Assembly (NCBI RefSeq): GCF_020622345.1 | Contig: NZ_JACNMO010000027.1 | Location: 1 to 64,000 of the forward strand | DNA length: 64,000 bases | Origin: Roseobacter weihaiensis | Lineage (GTDB): Bacteria; Pseudomonadota; Alphaproteobacteria; Rhodobacterales; Rhodobacteraceae | Direction: 5' to 3' | The notes under the pieces: model-generated | Databases searched by the model: none | The model's input: the letters and a program-made list of their open reading frames with translations, nothing else | Told to the model about the DNA's origin: nothing | Shown: piece after piece, positions 52,382 through 61,678 of the stretch | Layout: each line of letters opens with the position of its first letter | How positions within the stretch are numbered: the stretch's first letter is position 1 | Made by a program: the position numbers and the translations under genes

Positions 52382-54271
52382 TCAGATCTTGCGTGGCGCG
52401 TCCTTGCCATCAGAGGGGCGGCTGAGGATGGCTGTTTCCAGCTCCTTTTGCAGCTCCTTTGCCCGTGCCACATATTCGGGGTTCTCGCTCACGGGTTTGC
52501 TCGGATCCCAAAGCTCCGCCAGTTGGCGCACCGTCTCACGGTCGTGTTGGTAAAAGACCCGTTCCGCTTCGGCCGCCTCATACTCGCTCAGGCCAATATT
52601 TTCGAGCACATAACGGCCTGCCCGCAGCGAACTGTCAAACATTTCGCGCACGATGTCATTGGCCCCGGCCTGAAACAGACGATAGACAAATGTCCGGTCA
52701 CGGGCGCGGGCGATGATATGCAGATCGGATCGCAGGCTGCGGGCGTATTTGACCAGCTTGATCGCCGCTTCGGGATCGTCCAGCGCGACCACCAGCACCT
52801 GCGCTTTCTCGATCCCGGCGGCGCGCAGGATATCGGGGCGTGTGGGGTCCCCCAGAAAGCCCTTGTAGCCAAAGCGCCGCATGACCGCGATGGTCTCCAT
52901 ATCATGGTCCAGCACCACGGTTTTGAAACCGCTGGCCTGCACGAGACGGTTCACGATCTGCCCGAAACGACCGATGCCGGCAATAATCACCGGGCCGACT
53001 TCGTCGATCTCATCGTCGGGGATTTCGTCCACGTTCTCCTCCGTCCGGCGCGAGACCACATCGTAGATGATGAACAGCAGCGGGGTGATCAGCATCGACA
53101 GTGCAATCACCAGCAACAGCGTTTGAGCAACATCTACCGGGATCACGTTTTGCTGCACCGAAAAGGAGGCCAGAACAAAACCGAATTCACCCGCCTGTGC
53201 CAGCCCCAGGGAAAAGAGCCACAGATCGCGCCCCTTGAGCCGGAACATCCGGCCCAGCAGGAACAGGATCAAACCTTTGACGATGATCACCAAAAGCGCC
53301 ATCGCGACGATACCGAACAGGTTTTCAAAGAGCAGCGCAAAGTTGATACCTGCCCCGACAGTGATGAAAAACAACCCCAGCAACAACCCTTTGAAAGGTT
53401 CCAGGTCGGTTTCCAACTCGTGCCGGAATTCCGAGTTCGCCAGAACCACGCCCGCCAGAAAGGCCCCAAGCGCGGGCGAAAGCCCTACAAGCATCATCAG
53501 AAAGGAAATGCCGACCACGATCAGCAGCGCAAGTGCGGTATACATCTCGCGCAGGTGGGCGGCGTGGATGTAGCGAAAGACCGGTCTGGTGAAAAACACA
53601 CCTGCGATGATCACCGCGGCCACCGCGCCGATGGTGACCAGTGTTACCCCCCAGGCGGGCAGCCCTTCGACCAGAGAGAGCGAATGCTGACCATGTCCGT
53701 GATCCCCCTCGGCAGAGGTCCGTTCGATGGCGCCGTTTTCAGTGATCCGCGCCGGAAGGGTCACCACAAGCAGCGGTAAGAAGGCTAGGATCGGGATGAC
53801 GGCGATGTCCTGCGTCAGCAGCACCGAAAAGATGTTTCGCCCCCCGTTGGTCTGCATCAGACCTTTCTCAGACAGGGTTTGCAGCACGATCGCAGTCGAG
53901 CTCAGCGACAGCGTCAGCCCAATGGCAAGCGCGATCCCCCAGGGCTGGTCGTAGGCCATCGCAATGGCCATCAGGGCCAGCGTGCTGAGGGCGATCTGCA
54001 ACCCGCCGAGCCCCAACAGCCGGTGCCGCATATCCCACAAGGCGCGGGGCTCAAGCTCCAGCCCGATCAGAAACAGCATCATGACGACACCAAACTCGGC
54101 AAAGTGCTGCAGGTCCTGGGTCTCGGACCCTACGAACCCCAGAACCGGGCCGATGATGATCCCCGCCGCGAGATAGCCCAGAACCGAGCCCAGCCCCAGA
54201 CGCGCGGCAATGGGCACAGCGATGACCGCAGCGGCCAGGTAGATGGATGCCTGATACAGGAAGCCTTCCAT
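52382..54271 (-). CDS. Kef-type potassium/proton antiporter with RCK domain (CPA2)
   Basis: 629 aa. An N-terminal CPA2 transporter of about twelve helices begins YQASIYLAAAVIAVPIAARL, with LGLGSVLGYLAAGIIIGP and FLIGLELEP. After about residue 410 comes a TrkA-N/RCK nucleotide-binding domain, VIIAGIGRFGQIVNRLVQASG and VLDHDMETI. Related proteins in the KefB/KefC group export K+ and respond to glutathione or electrophiles; that regulation is not shown here. Full length. Confidence 0.9.
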   Translation of the reverse strand: MEGFLYQASIYLAAAVIAVPIAARLGLGSVLGYLAAGIIIGPVLGFVGSETQDLQHFAEFGVVMMLFLIGLELEPRALWDMRHRLLGLGGLQIALSTLALMAIAMAYDQPWGIALAIGLTLSLSSTAIVLQTLSEKGLMQTNGGRNIFSVLLTQDIAVIPILAFLPLLVVTLPARITENGAIERTSAEGDHGHGQHSLSLVEGLPAWGVTLVTIGAVAAVIIAGVFFTRPVFRYIHAAHLREMYTALALLIVVGISFLMMLVGLSPALGAFLAGVVLANSEFRHELETDLEPFKGLLLGLFFITVGAGINFALLFENLFGIVAMALLVIIVKGLILFLLGRMFRLKGRDLWLFSLGLAQAGEFGFVLASFSVQQNVIPVDVAQTLLLVIALSMLITPLLFIIYDVVSRRTEENVDEIPDDEIDEVGPVIIAGIGRFGQIVNRLVQASGFKTVVLDHDMETIAVMRRFGYKGFLGDPTRPDILRAAGIEKAQVLVVALDDPEAAIKLVKYARSLRSDLHIIARARDRTFVYRLFQAGANDIVREMFDSSLRAGRYVLENIGLSEYEAAEAERVFYQHDRETVRQLAELWDPSKPVSENPEYVARAKELQKELETAILSRPSDGKDAPRKI

Positions 54272-54293
54272 AGGGTGTTTTACTCCATCCCGG

Positions 54294-54749
54294 TCACGTT
54301 GGCAGGGGGCCGTCTGTCTTGAGCTGGTCCATCACGATCTGACTGTGGACCCGCGCCACTGCCGGATGCTTCAGCAGCACGTCCTGGATCAGGCGGTTGA
54401 GGTCGGGCAGGTCAGCGCAATACACCCGCAACAGATAATCCGCATCACCGGTCATTGTCCACGCATCCGTGATCTCGGGCGTGATGTCCACAAGCTGTGC
54501 AAAGCCTTGCGAGTGTTCGGCCCCATGCGTTGCAAGGTGCACCTGAACGAACCCCTGAATGCGCAGGCCCAGTTTATGCGCATCCAGCCTGGCAACATAG
54601 CATTTTATATGACCCTCCGCCTCCAGCCGCTGTCGGCGCCTGCCAGCTTGGCTGGGGGACATATGCAGCAATTCGCCCAGTTGCTGTGCGGTCAGCTGTG
54701 CGTTCTTTTGAAGGGCTGCAAGCAGCTTAGTATCAATTTGATCCAGCAA
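54294..54749 (-). CDS. Lrp/AsnC-family regulator beside hppD
   Basis: 151 aa. HTH: MLDQIDTKLLAALQKNAQLT, then QQLGELLHMSPSQAGRRRQRLE. RAM domain: AWTMTGDADYLLRVYCADLPDLNRLI. It is divergent from hppD over about 155 bp, so tyrosine/phenylalanine-linked control of hppD is likely, an inference from the arrangement. Confidence 0.9.
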   Translation of the reverse strand: MLDQIDTKLLAALQKNAQLTAQQLGELLHMSPSQAGRRRQRLEAEGHIKCYVARLDAHKLGLRIQGFVQVHLATHGAEHSQGFAQLVDITPEITDAWTMTGDADYLLRVYCADLPDLNRLIQDVLLKHPAVARVHSQIVMDQLKTDGPLPT

Positions 54750-54905
54750 GATGCGTAACCTTGTCCGATTTAGTCTCTATGGTGCGAGATTTCCGCAAAT
54801 TTTTCCAGCGTTCGTCTTTAATTCGCGCACCTTCGGCGCGTTTTTTCTTGTATGTGCTTCCTGAAGCAGCGCCGTGGCGCTTATGTTCTGTCAGGAGGAA
54901 TGCCA

Positions 54906-56000
54906 ATGGGTCCTTTCCCGCATAACGCTCCGAAATCAGCGATCACCTCGGAAAATCCGGCGGGGACCGATGGATTCGAATTTGTCGAATTTGCGCATCC
55001 CGAGCCCGAGAAACTGCGCGCCGTTTTTGCGCAGATGGGATACGCCCATGTTGCAACCCACAAAACCAAGCGGATCGAGCTTTGGCAACAGGGCGACATT
55101 ACCTACATCCTGAACGCCGACCCTGAAAGCTATGCCGCAGCGTTCACGGACAAACATGGCCCCTGCGCGCCTTCAATGGGGTGGCGCGTCGCAGATGCAA
55201 AGCGTGCATTTGAACACGCCGTCTCCAAAGGGGCGGAGCCTTATCTGGGAACCGGCAAGGCCCTCGATGTGCCTGCGATTGTGGGGATCGGTGGATCGCT
55301 GCTTTACTTCGTGGATCAGTATTATGAGACCAGCCCTTATAACGAGGAATACAGCTGGATCGCGCCATCCAAGCCTGCGGGTGTCGGGTTCTACTACCTC
55401 GATCACCTGACGCACAATGTGCACAAGGGGAACATGGACAAATGGTTCGCCTTCTACAGCGATTTGTTCAATTTCCGCGAAATCCGGTTTTTTGATATCG
55501 AAGGCAAATACACCGGCCTCTTTAGCCGGGCGCTGACCTCGCCCTGTGGGCGCATTCGCATCCCGATCAACGAAGACCGGGGCGAGACAGGCCAGATTGT
55601 ATCCTATCTCAAGAGATACAACGGCGAGGGCATTCAGCATATCGCGGTTGGATCAAACGATATCTACGACAGCACTGACGACATCGCCGCCCGGGGCTTG
55701 AAATTCATGCCGGGTCCGCCGGAAAGCTACTACGCGCTCAGCCAGAATCGTGTCCCGGGTCATCAAGAGCCTCTGGACCGAATGAAGCGACATGGCATCT
55801 TGATTGATGGCGAAGGTGTCGTTGATGGCGGCGAGACAAAAATTCTGCTCCAGATCTTCTCAAAGACCGTGATCGGGCCGATCTTTTTTGAGTTCATTCA
55901 GCGCAAAGGCGATGATGGCTTTGGCGAGGGGAATTTCAAAGCACTTTTTGAAAGTATCGAGCAAGAGCAGATTGCCAATGGAGAGATCGCAGCCGAATAG
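54906..56000 (+). CDS. hppD: 4-hydroxyphenylpyruvate dioxygenase
   Basis: 364 aa from ATG 54906, chosen because AGGAGG lies 7 bases upstream; ATG 54900 is too close to it. Iron ligands fit the family: His in YYLDHLTHNV, His in GIQHIAVGSNDIY, and Glu in FFEFIQRKGDDGFGEGNF. It turns 4-hydroxyphenylpyruvate into homogentisate in tyrosine breakdown. The remaining homogentisate genes are not in the window. Confidence 0.95.
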   Translation: MGPFPHNAPKSAITSENPAGTDGFEFVEFAHPEPEKLRAVFAQMGYAHVATHKTKRIELWQQGDITYILNADPESYAAAFTDKHGPCAPSMGWRVADAKRAFEHAVSKGAEPYLGTGKALDVPAIVGIGGSLLYFVDQYYETSPYNEEYSWIAPSKPAGVGFYYLDHLTHNVHKGNMDKWFAFYSDLFNFREIRFFDIEGKYTGLFSRALTSPCGRIRIPINEDRGETGQIVSYLKRYNGEGIQHIAVGSNDIYDSTDDIAARGLKFMPGPPESYYALSQNRVPGHQEPLDRMKRHGILIDGEGVVDGGETKILLQIFSKTVIGPIFFEFIQRKGDDGFGEGNFKALFESIEQEQIANGEIAAE

Positions 56001-56007
56001 CTTGCGA

Positions 56008-58242
56008 TCAGCCTCGGGGCATCTTGAGCACGATCGCACGACCGCTTTTCTGATAGCGCAGCTCGGAATCACCAATGGCCGAGACACGCCCGCCATCAAT
56101 GCGGTCGCCCACTTCAACCTTGCGGTAGCTGCCATTGCCCATCCGTACCAGCGCGCGCCTGCTTGAGGGCGTGCCATAAACGCCAATCAGATTGACCCGG
56201 CGCAGATTGATTGCATTCTTGACCGTGGCCTCGCGCGTTGCCGAAGCGCTGGAGGGGATTTTTGGGGCAACCACACGCGGTGCCACGCTTGCGGTCGCCA
56301 CGACCGGTGCGGCGCTTGCCGCTGCCGCGTTATTGCGCTGTACCTCTGCGACGATGTCGCTGAAGTTGTTGGGGCGTGCATCGGGCCGCAAGGATGCGAC
56401 CACGGCGCGTGCGGTCGCCCCATCGAATGAATCGTCGTTTTGTCGCGACAAAAGAGCCCGGCTGGCATTGCTGTCATCCAACTGCACAAGGCTGGCGGCG
56501 GCGAGCGCGTTTTCCTGCGCTGACTGCGGTCTGAGCTGTGGCCGCAGCTCTCCCAGTTCTGACCGGGTCAGGCCGCTGAGGGTCGCGCGCTCGGTCGTTT
56601 CGATCAGATCACCAGGACGTGCTTGAGGTCTGTAGCTTGCCAGGGCGAGCCGCTGCGCAAGGTTTTCGCCCGGTTCATCTGCGCGCAAGAGGTTATCAGG
56701 CTGGCGCACCGGTGGCGGGCCTTCAAAGACCATCACCCCATCAGGGTTCAGACTGCCTTGCGGGGTCGCAACAACCAGCCCGCGGTCATCCAGTTCAAAA
56801 TCCGTACCGGCCGGGGCAGGAGGCGCGGGGGCAACGAAAGCCAGGTCACTGGCTTGTGTGTCCGGGGCGGGCAGGGCGACCGCATCAAAATTCGGATTGA
56901 TCGGATCGATACTGGTGACATAGAGGTCCTCCAGATCGATCAGGGGCGGCGGGTTGGGCACATCAGGTGCCAAAGGCCAGATGCCTGTCACCGCGTAAGA
57001 GGCGCGGACATCCTCCGGCGTGGGTGCGGATGGCACTTCAGGGGTGTCCTGCGCCTCCGGGTTGACCTCGGTCGGGGCGCGCAGTGCGTCCAGAACGGCT
57101 GCATCTTCATCGCTCAAGGTGCGATCGACAGTGGCGATATCAATATCCGGGTCACCCTCCGCCGTTGGTGGTTCTTGTGACTGTTCCTGCAAGGGGGCAG
57201 AGAATTGGGTCTCCGGCTGCGCGGAGGTGAACCGGTCAAAAAGTCCGGCGATGCCCGGCCCCAGGGCGCCACTGGCAAAGGCCGTCACCCCGGCAAAGAA
57301 GACCACACAGATAGCGACCATCACCGCCAGCGACCCAAGCCGAGATGGATTTTCTGCCCCGGACCGCTGGCCAAAAACAGTCATGCGGTCGGCCTCATCC
57401 TTGCGACCAGAGTGGCGGGTGGCATTTTTGTCGGCTTTAGGCGTGCTTTTGCGCGGGTTTTGAGGGCGGGACGTCGTGCTGCGCCGGTGTTCAAATCCGG
57501 CCGGTGGCTCAGCGAACCCAAGCCTTTCATCGCGCGGGGTGTCTGCAAAACCCTTCAGCACGGCGGGGTCCGGCGGGTCTGACCGGAAGGTCGGAACCGT
57601 GCGGCGGCTGACAAAGCTTGGACCCACGTCATCGACCGGGTCCGGCGCGATAATGGGTGTGCCTTTTTCTGGAGGCTCAGGTGCTGCGTCGGGCACATCG
57701 GACAAGATCACAAGCGGGCCTTTGTCCCGCACCACGTGAACGTTGGGACCCAGAAGCTCTTTGGCCGCTTTGGTTTCTCCAAAGAAAGGCTCGACCGCGA
57801 AGGCGGAATCTGACGGGATCGCCACGCAACTCACCGGGTGAAAACGATGGTCTTCTGCAAAGGCTTCCGCCTCCGCCAGCGTTTCCCGCGCGACGGCCGC
57901 GACATGGAGCCGTGTACCTTTCACGTAAATGTCAAAGGCGAGATCGTCCCGGCTGTAAGGTGTTTCGCGTTCCAGGGCGTCAGCGGCGGCTGCGCGCCTG
58001 GCCGTTTCATCGCTGCCAGGATCATTGAGGGTCAGATAGCGGATCTGCTCATTTGGTATGATGATTTTGCAGCGCACCCCACCCGGATCAAGCGCTGTTG
58101 CTGTTCGGCGCAAAACCGCCAGTTCCTCTGCCAACGTGTCCGATGACGGGTCAGCATAGCCCAAGCGTCGCCATCCCTTGGCCGCACGGTGCAGCAAAAG
58201 AATGCCGTCATGAGAGAGGGACAGCGCGAAATTAGGCTTCAT
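56008..58242 (-). CDS. Large single-pass membrane protein with GspL/PilM-like N-terminus and GspC/PilP-like C-terminus
   Basis: 744 aa. The N-terminal ~180 residues (MKPNFALSLSHDGILLLHRA, then IIPNEQIRYLTL and TRLHVAAVARETL) resemble the cytoplasmic part of GspL/PilM-type proteins, a tentative reading. A proline-rich linker follows. One membrane helix lies at about 303-325 (SLAVMVAICVVFFAGVTAFA), then a long proline/aspartate-rich periplasmic region. The last ~70 residues, NLIGVYGTPSSRRALVRMG and KVEVGDRIDGGRVSAIG, look like a GspC/PilP HR domain. No secretion genes adjoin it. Function unknown. Confidence 0.7.
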   Translation of the reverse strand: MKPNFALSLSHDGILLLHRAAKGWRRLGYADPSSDTLAEELAVLRRTATALDPGGVRCKIIIPNEQIRYLTLNDPGSDETARRAAAADALERETPYSRDDLAFDIYVKGTRLHVAAVARETLAEAEAFAEDHRFHPVSCVAIPSDSAFAVEPFFGETKAAKELLGPNVHVVRDKGPLVILSDVPDAAPEPPEKGTPIIAPDPVDDVGPSFVSRRTVPTFRSDPPDPAVLKGFADTPRDERLGFAEPPAGFEHRRSTTSRPQNPRKSTPKADKNATRHSGRKDEADRMTVFGQRSGAENPSRLGSLAVMVAICVVFFAGVTAFASGALGPGIAGLFDRFTSAQPETQFSAPLQEQSQEPPTAEGDPDIDIATVDRTLSDEDAAVLDALRAPTEVNPEAQDTPEVPSAPTPEDVRASYAVTGIWPLAPDVPNPPPLIDLEDLYVTSIDPINPNFDAVALPAPDTQASDLAFVAPAPPAPAGTDFELDDRGLVVATPQGSLNPDGVMVFEGPPPVRQPDNLLRADEPGENLAQRLALASYRPQARPGDLIETTERATLSGLTRSELGELRPQLRPQSAQENALAAASLVQLDDSNASRALLSRQNDDSFDGATARAVVASLRPDARPNNFSDIVAEVQRNNAAAASAAPVVATASVAPRVVAPKIPSSASATREATVKNAINLRRVNLIGVYGTPSSRRALVRMGNGSYRKVEVGDRIDGGRVSAIGDSELRYQKSGRAIVLKMPRG

Positions 58243-58399
58243 GACTTCTTTTTACCTGCATTTGGTTAATGTAAACAAACCATACGGCCTTCGGCGCACG
58301 ATAAGGCAGGTCTTTGCCGAGGGGAAGGAAAAGGACAGCGGCGTCTTGTGTTCATTTCAGCCGCTGACCATGAAAAGCATGTGTTTTTGGAGAATGGTA

Positions 58400-59092
58400 A
58401 TGAACAACATATTAGGGGCTGCTCTGGCTCTGCTCTGTGTGGCCTCTGCGGCCTGGGCCGAGGCAGAACGGGTTATCACGACAAGCGGACACGGGACGGT
58501 CGAGGCCGTGCCGGATATGGCAACCATCAACCTCGGGGTGACCCATCAGGCTCGGCAGGCGGGCGAGGCGTTGACGCGCACCTCCGATGCGGTGCGCGAG
58601 GTGATCGCGGAGTTGGAGGCGGCAGGCATTGCCCCGCGTGATATGCAAACTCAGGGGCTGTCCCTGCAACCGGTCTGGTCCCGTCAGACCGCGACCTCTG
58701 AAGCGCCGCCGCAGATTACCGGGTTTGTGGCGCGAAACTCTCTGATGGTGCGGGTGCGCGATCTGGACGGTCTTGGGAGCATCCTTGACACCATCGTGCA
58801 GGACGGTGCCAATACATTCAATGGGTTGGAATTCTCGATGCAGGATCCGGAACCGGCAATGGCGCAGGCCCGGGCAGCGGCTGTCGAGGAAGCGATGGCC
58901 AAGGCGCAGCAACTTGCAGAGGCGGCTGGCGTCACGCTGGGACCGGTGCAGTCGATCTCCGAGAGCGGCGGAGTGCCGCGCCCGGTCATGATGGAGATGG
59001 CTTCGGCCCGGATGTCTGCCGATGTCCCCGTTGCCGCCGGTGAGGTCAGCCTGTCAGCGCAGGTGTCGATGGTTTTCGAAATCCTGGACTAG
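58400..59092 (+). CDS. Exported SIMPL-domain (DUF541) protein
   Basis: 230 aa from ATG 58400 (GGAG 7 bases upstream; ATG 58394 is too close). Signal peptide MNNILGAALALLCVASAAWA. The SIMPL/DUF541 pattern is ITTSGHGTVEAVPDMATINLGV and NTFNGLEFSMQDPE, with AVEEAMAKAQQLAEAAGVTLG near the C-terminus. The family forms periplasmic or outer-membrane oligomers with roles linked to oxidative stress and envelope; none is proven here. Confidence 0.88.
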   Translation: MNNILGAALALLCVASAAWAEAERVITTSGHGTVEAVPDMATINLGVTHQARQAGEALTRTSDAVREVIAELEAAGIAPRDMQTQGLSLQPVWSRQTATSEAPPQITGFVARNSLMVRVRDLDGLGSILDTIVQDGANTFNGLEFSMQDPEPAMAQARAAAVEEAMAKAQQLAEAAGVTLGPVQSISESGGVPRPVMMEMASARMSADVPVAAGEVSLSAQVSMVFEILD

Positions 59093-59114
59093 GCTGCGCT
59101 GCCGAGAAAAAAAT

Positions 59115-59140
59115 AAAGGGCGGCTTTGGGGCCGCCCTTT
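59115..59140. terminator. Bidirectional intrinsic terminator
   Basis: AAAGGGCGGC (59115-59124) pairs with GCCGCCCTTT (59131-59140), a perfect 10-bp stem with loop TTTGGG. It sits between the convergent SIMPL gene (ends 59092) and the sulfhydrylase gene (ends 59161). A-rich and T-rich flanks on both sides support use from either direction. Confidence 0.85.
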
Positions 59141-59160
59141 GCGTGTGCTTGACCGGTGGG

Positions 59161-60453
59161 TTAGCTTGTCGCTTTGGCTAGCGCCTGATCCAGATCGGCA
59201 ATCAGATCCTCGGCGTTTTCGGTGCCGATGGAAATCCGCACCACACCGGGCCCCGCGCCCGCTGCTTCCTGCTGTTCGGCCGTCAACTGACGGTGGGTCG
59301 TGGAGGCCGAGTGGATCACGAGGCTGCGCGTGTCGCCCAGGTTCGCCACATGGCTGAAAATCTCCAATGCGTTGACGAATTTCACGCAGGCGTCATAGCC
59401 GCCCTTGATCGCAAAGGTGAAGAGCCCGCCCGCGCCTTTCGGGCATATTTTCTTGACCCGATCATGGTAGGGTGAGGATTTAAGCCCGGCATAGGTCACA
59501 TAGTCAACACGGTCGTCTTTCTCCAGCCAGCCCGCGACCGTTTCCGCGTTATCCACATGGCGTTCCATCCGCAGAGACAGCGTTTCCGTCCCCATCAGCG
59601 TGTAGTGTGCCGCCTGCGGGTTCATGGTCATGCCCAGATCGCGCAGACCAATGGCGATGGAATGAAACGTAAAGGCCAACGGGCCAAAGGTCTCATGGAA
59701 TTTCAGACCGTGATAGGCGGGTTCGGGAGCGCTGAGCGAGGGGAACTTGTCATTCGCTGACCAGTCGAACTTGCCTGAATCCACCACACAGCCGCCGGTC
59801 ACCGTGCCATTGCCCGTCAGGTATTTGGTGGTGGAATGCACCACCAGCGTCGCGCCATGCTCTATGGGGCGGCAGAGGTAGGGCGTGGCCGAGGTGTTGT
59901 CGACGATCAGCGGGATGCCCGCAGCGTCCGAGATGGCCGAGATCGCATTGAGATCGGTGATATAGCCGCCGGGGTTCGCGATGGCTTCGCAAAAGACCGC
60001 GCGGGTGTCGTCGTTGATCGCAGCCTTCACCGCATCGAGATCGTCGAAATCGACAAAGGTACAGTCCCATCCGAACCGCTTGATGGTGTGGGAGAACTGG
60101 GTGACGGTGCCGCCGTAAAGCCGGGTGGAGGCGACGATGTTCTTTCCCGGCCCCATCAGCGGGAAAAGCGCCATGATCTGGGCGGCGTGCCCCGAAGAAC
60201 AGCAGGCCGCCCCGACGCCGCCCTCAAGCGTGGCGACGCGTTCCTGCAGCACGGCGACCGTGGGATTGGTCAGCCGCGAATAGATGAAGCCCACCTCCTG
60301 CAGATTGAAAAGGGCCGCGGCATGGTCTGCATCGCGAAAGACATAGGCCGTGGTCTGATAGATCGGGGTCTGCCGCGCGCCGGTTGCCGGATCAGGCCGT
60401 GCACCTGCATGAATTTGCAGGGTATCAAAGCCGTAGCTGGGGCCGTCTGTCAT
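59161..60453 (-). CDS. metY: O-acetylhomoserine sulfhydrylase (aminocarboxypropyltransferase)
   Basis: 430 aa. Starts MTDGPSYGFDTLQIHAGARP, a standard MetY beginning. The PLP lysine is in LVVHSTTKYLTGNGTVTGG, with FVDFDDLDAVKAAI and SRLTNPTVAVLQERVA also present. It makes homocysteine from O-acetylhomoserine and sulfide. AGGAGG lies 9 bases before the ATG. I looked for a SAM-type riboswitch in the 87 bp ahead and saw none. Confidence 0.93.
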   Translation of the reverse strand: MTDGPSYGFDTLQIHAGARPDPATGARQTPIYQTTAYVFRDADHAAALFNLQEVGFIYSRLTNPTVAVLQERVATLEGGVGAACCSSGHAAQIMALFPLMGPGKNIVASTRLYGGTVTQFSHTIKRFGWDCTFVDFDDLDAVKAAINDDTRAVFCEAIANPGGYITDLNAISAISDAAGIPLIVDNTSATPYLCRPIEHGATLVVHSTTKYLTGNGTVTGGCVVDSGKFDWSANDKFPSLSAPEPAYHGLKFHETFGPLAFTFHSIAIGLRDLGMTMNPQAAHYTLMGTETLSLRMERHVDNAETVAGWLEKDDRVDYVTYAGLKSSPYHDRVKKICPKGAGGLFTFAIKGGYDACVKFVNALEIFSHVANLGDTRSLVIHSASTTHRQLTAEQQEAAGAGPGVVRISIGTENAEDLIADLDQALAKATS

Positions 60454-60540
60454 GGTTTGTGTCCTCCTGAGGCTGGTGCTGCGCCATGGTTAGGACATGG
60501 ACGGCAGGCACACAAGGGCGGCCCCGGCGCGGGCGGGGTC

Positions 60541-61548
60541 TCACCGCATCCAGAACCCGTTGGATTTGATCGTGTTCCTGATCTTGGCCTCGCGTCGGGG
60601 CAGATTGTCCTGGTCAAAGAGCGCGCGCACCTTTGCGCCCCGTCCGTGATAGACGGTACGTTTGATCGGGTCATATCCCTTGAGCACCTTCTTGATCCGG
60701 TTTGGGGCCGTGACCCGTTCCAGCACCTCAACCGCATGGGTGCTTTCGCGGGCATAGAGCAGGGGAAACGTGCGGTAATGACAGCTGACCGACCCGTCGA
60801 GATAGCCGCCCGGCAAGGTGTCGCGCCCTCCGCCCAACGCATGGATCACCAGGGGCAGGGCGATCTGGTCGAGCCAGGGATAGGTTTCCTGCGCACAAAG
60901 GGCTGTCGGTGGCGCGTCTCGGATCGCCAGCGCGTAGCGTTCAAAGAGTGCGCCAAACGCCTGCGGGCAGCGGTAATAGAAAAAGCCCGCATTGAAGTAG
61001 AGGTATCGCTTCCAGTATTCATCCGGCTGGCTGAGATCAAGCGAGCTGTCGAAATCGAGGTCAAAAGCATCGTAAAGCGATTTCCACAGACCCGCATATC
61101 CGGGACCATAAAGCTCTGGCTTTGGCCAGGTGCCTTCGCGCCGGAGCGAGGCACTGGGGCGGTTAAAGTCGAAGGGTACGGCGCAGAGATCTCCGGTGAT
61201 GAGCGTATCGGTGTCGAAAAAGATGAACGGCACGTCTTGGGGCAGGGACTTCAGCATCTCGATCTTGTTGCCATAGGGGTATTCCGCCCCGAAGTGCCGG
61301 GCGTGGAACGGGACGATCTCTGCGCCCAGATCCGCCAGTGATGTGCGAATGGCGTCATTCGATATCCGCGGATCGTCCGGCCAGAGCGGCCCCGGCTGAG
61401 GCTCCGCGATCAGCAACCGGCCCGAAAAGGCCGGGCTGGAATGGCGCAGAGAGGCGGCGAACAGCAGCGCTTCATAGGCCAGCCTGCCATTTTGGCCGAC
61501 AACCACGACATTAAAGTGCGGATCTATGCTCTGCTCTGGTGACGCCAT
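60541..61548 (-). CDS. Glycosyltransferase-like protein (GT-A type, DxD motif)
   Basis: 335 aa. The N-terminus FNVVVVGQNGRLAYEALLFAASLRH has a Rossmann-like strand. A DxD motif lies in PFIFFDTDTLITGDL, after IEMLKSLPQDV, and LYFNAGFFYYRCPQAFG is the type of segment found in GT8-like nucleotide-sugar transferases. Donor and acceptor are unknown. It stands alone, 87 bp downstream of metY on the same strand. Confidence 0.72.
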   Translation of the reverse strand: MASPEQSIDPHFNVVVVGQNGRLAYEALLFAASLRHSSPAFSGRLLIAEPQPGPLWPDDPRISNDAIRTSLADLGAEIVPFHARHFGAEYPYGNKIEMLKSLPQDVPFIFFDTDTLITGDLCAVPFDFNRPSASLRREGTWPKPELYGPGYAGLWKSLYDAFDLDFDSSLDLSQPDEYWKRYLYFNAGFFYYRCPQAFGALFERYALAIRDAPPTALCAQETYPWLDQIALPLVIHALGGGRDTLPGGYLDGSVSCHYRTFPLLYARESTHAVEVLERVTAPNRIKKVLKGYDPIKRTVYHGRGAKVRALFDQDNLPRREAKIRNTIKSNGFWMR

Positions 61549-61678
61549 GACGCTGCTTTGTGCCTGTGCCGAGGTACAAGCGTTATAGGGTCAGGCGTCC
61601 GGCAACTAAAGCAAATTGAGCATTGCCACACAATCGCGTAGGCAGGACGCCCCGACACTGTAGAATTGGACCCCTTTG

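Noticed and set aside
52448-53779. 443-codon open frame on the plus strand
   Set aside because: Shadow of the Kef-type antiporter; His/Gln-rich translation typical of antisense membrane-protein genes.
60454-60540. SAM riboswitch before metY
   Set aside because: The 87-bp gap shows a GC-rich hairpin but none of the conserved SAM-II or SAM/SAH riboswitch elements I know.
59836-61341. 501-codon open frame on the plus strand
   Set aside because: Antisense to metY and the glycosyltransferase-like gene; its sequence is arginine/glycine-rich shadow translation.
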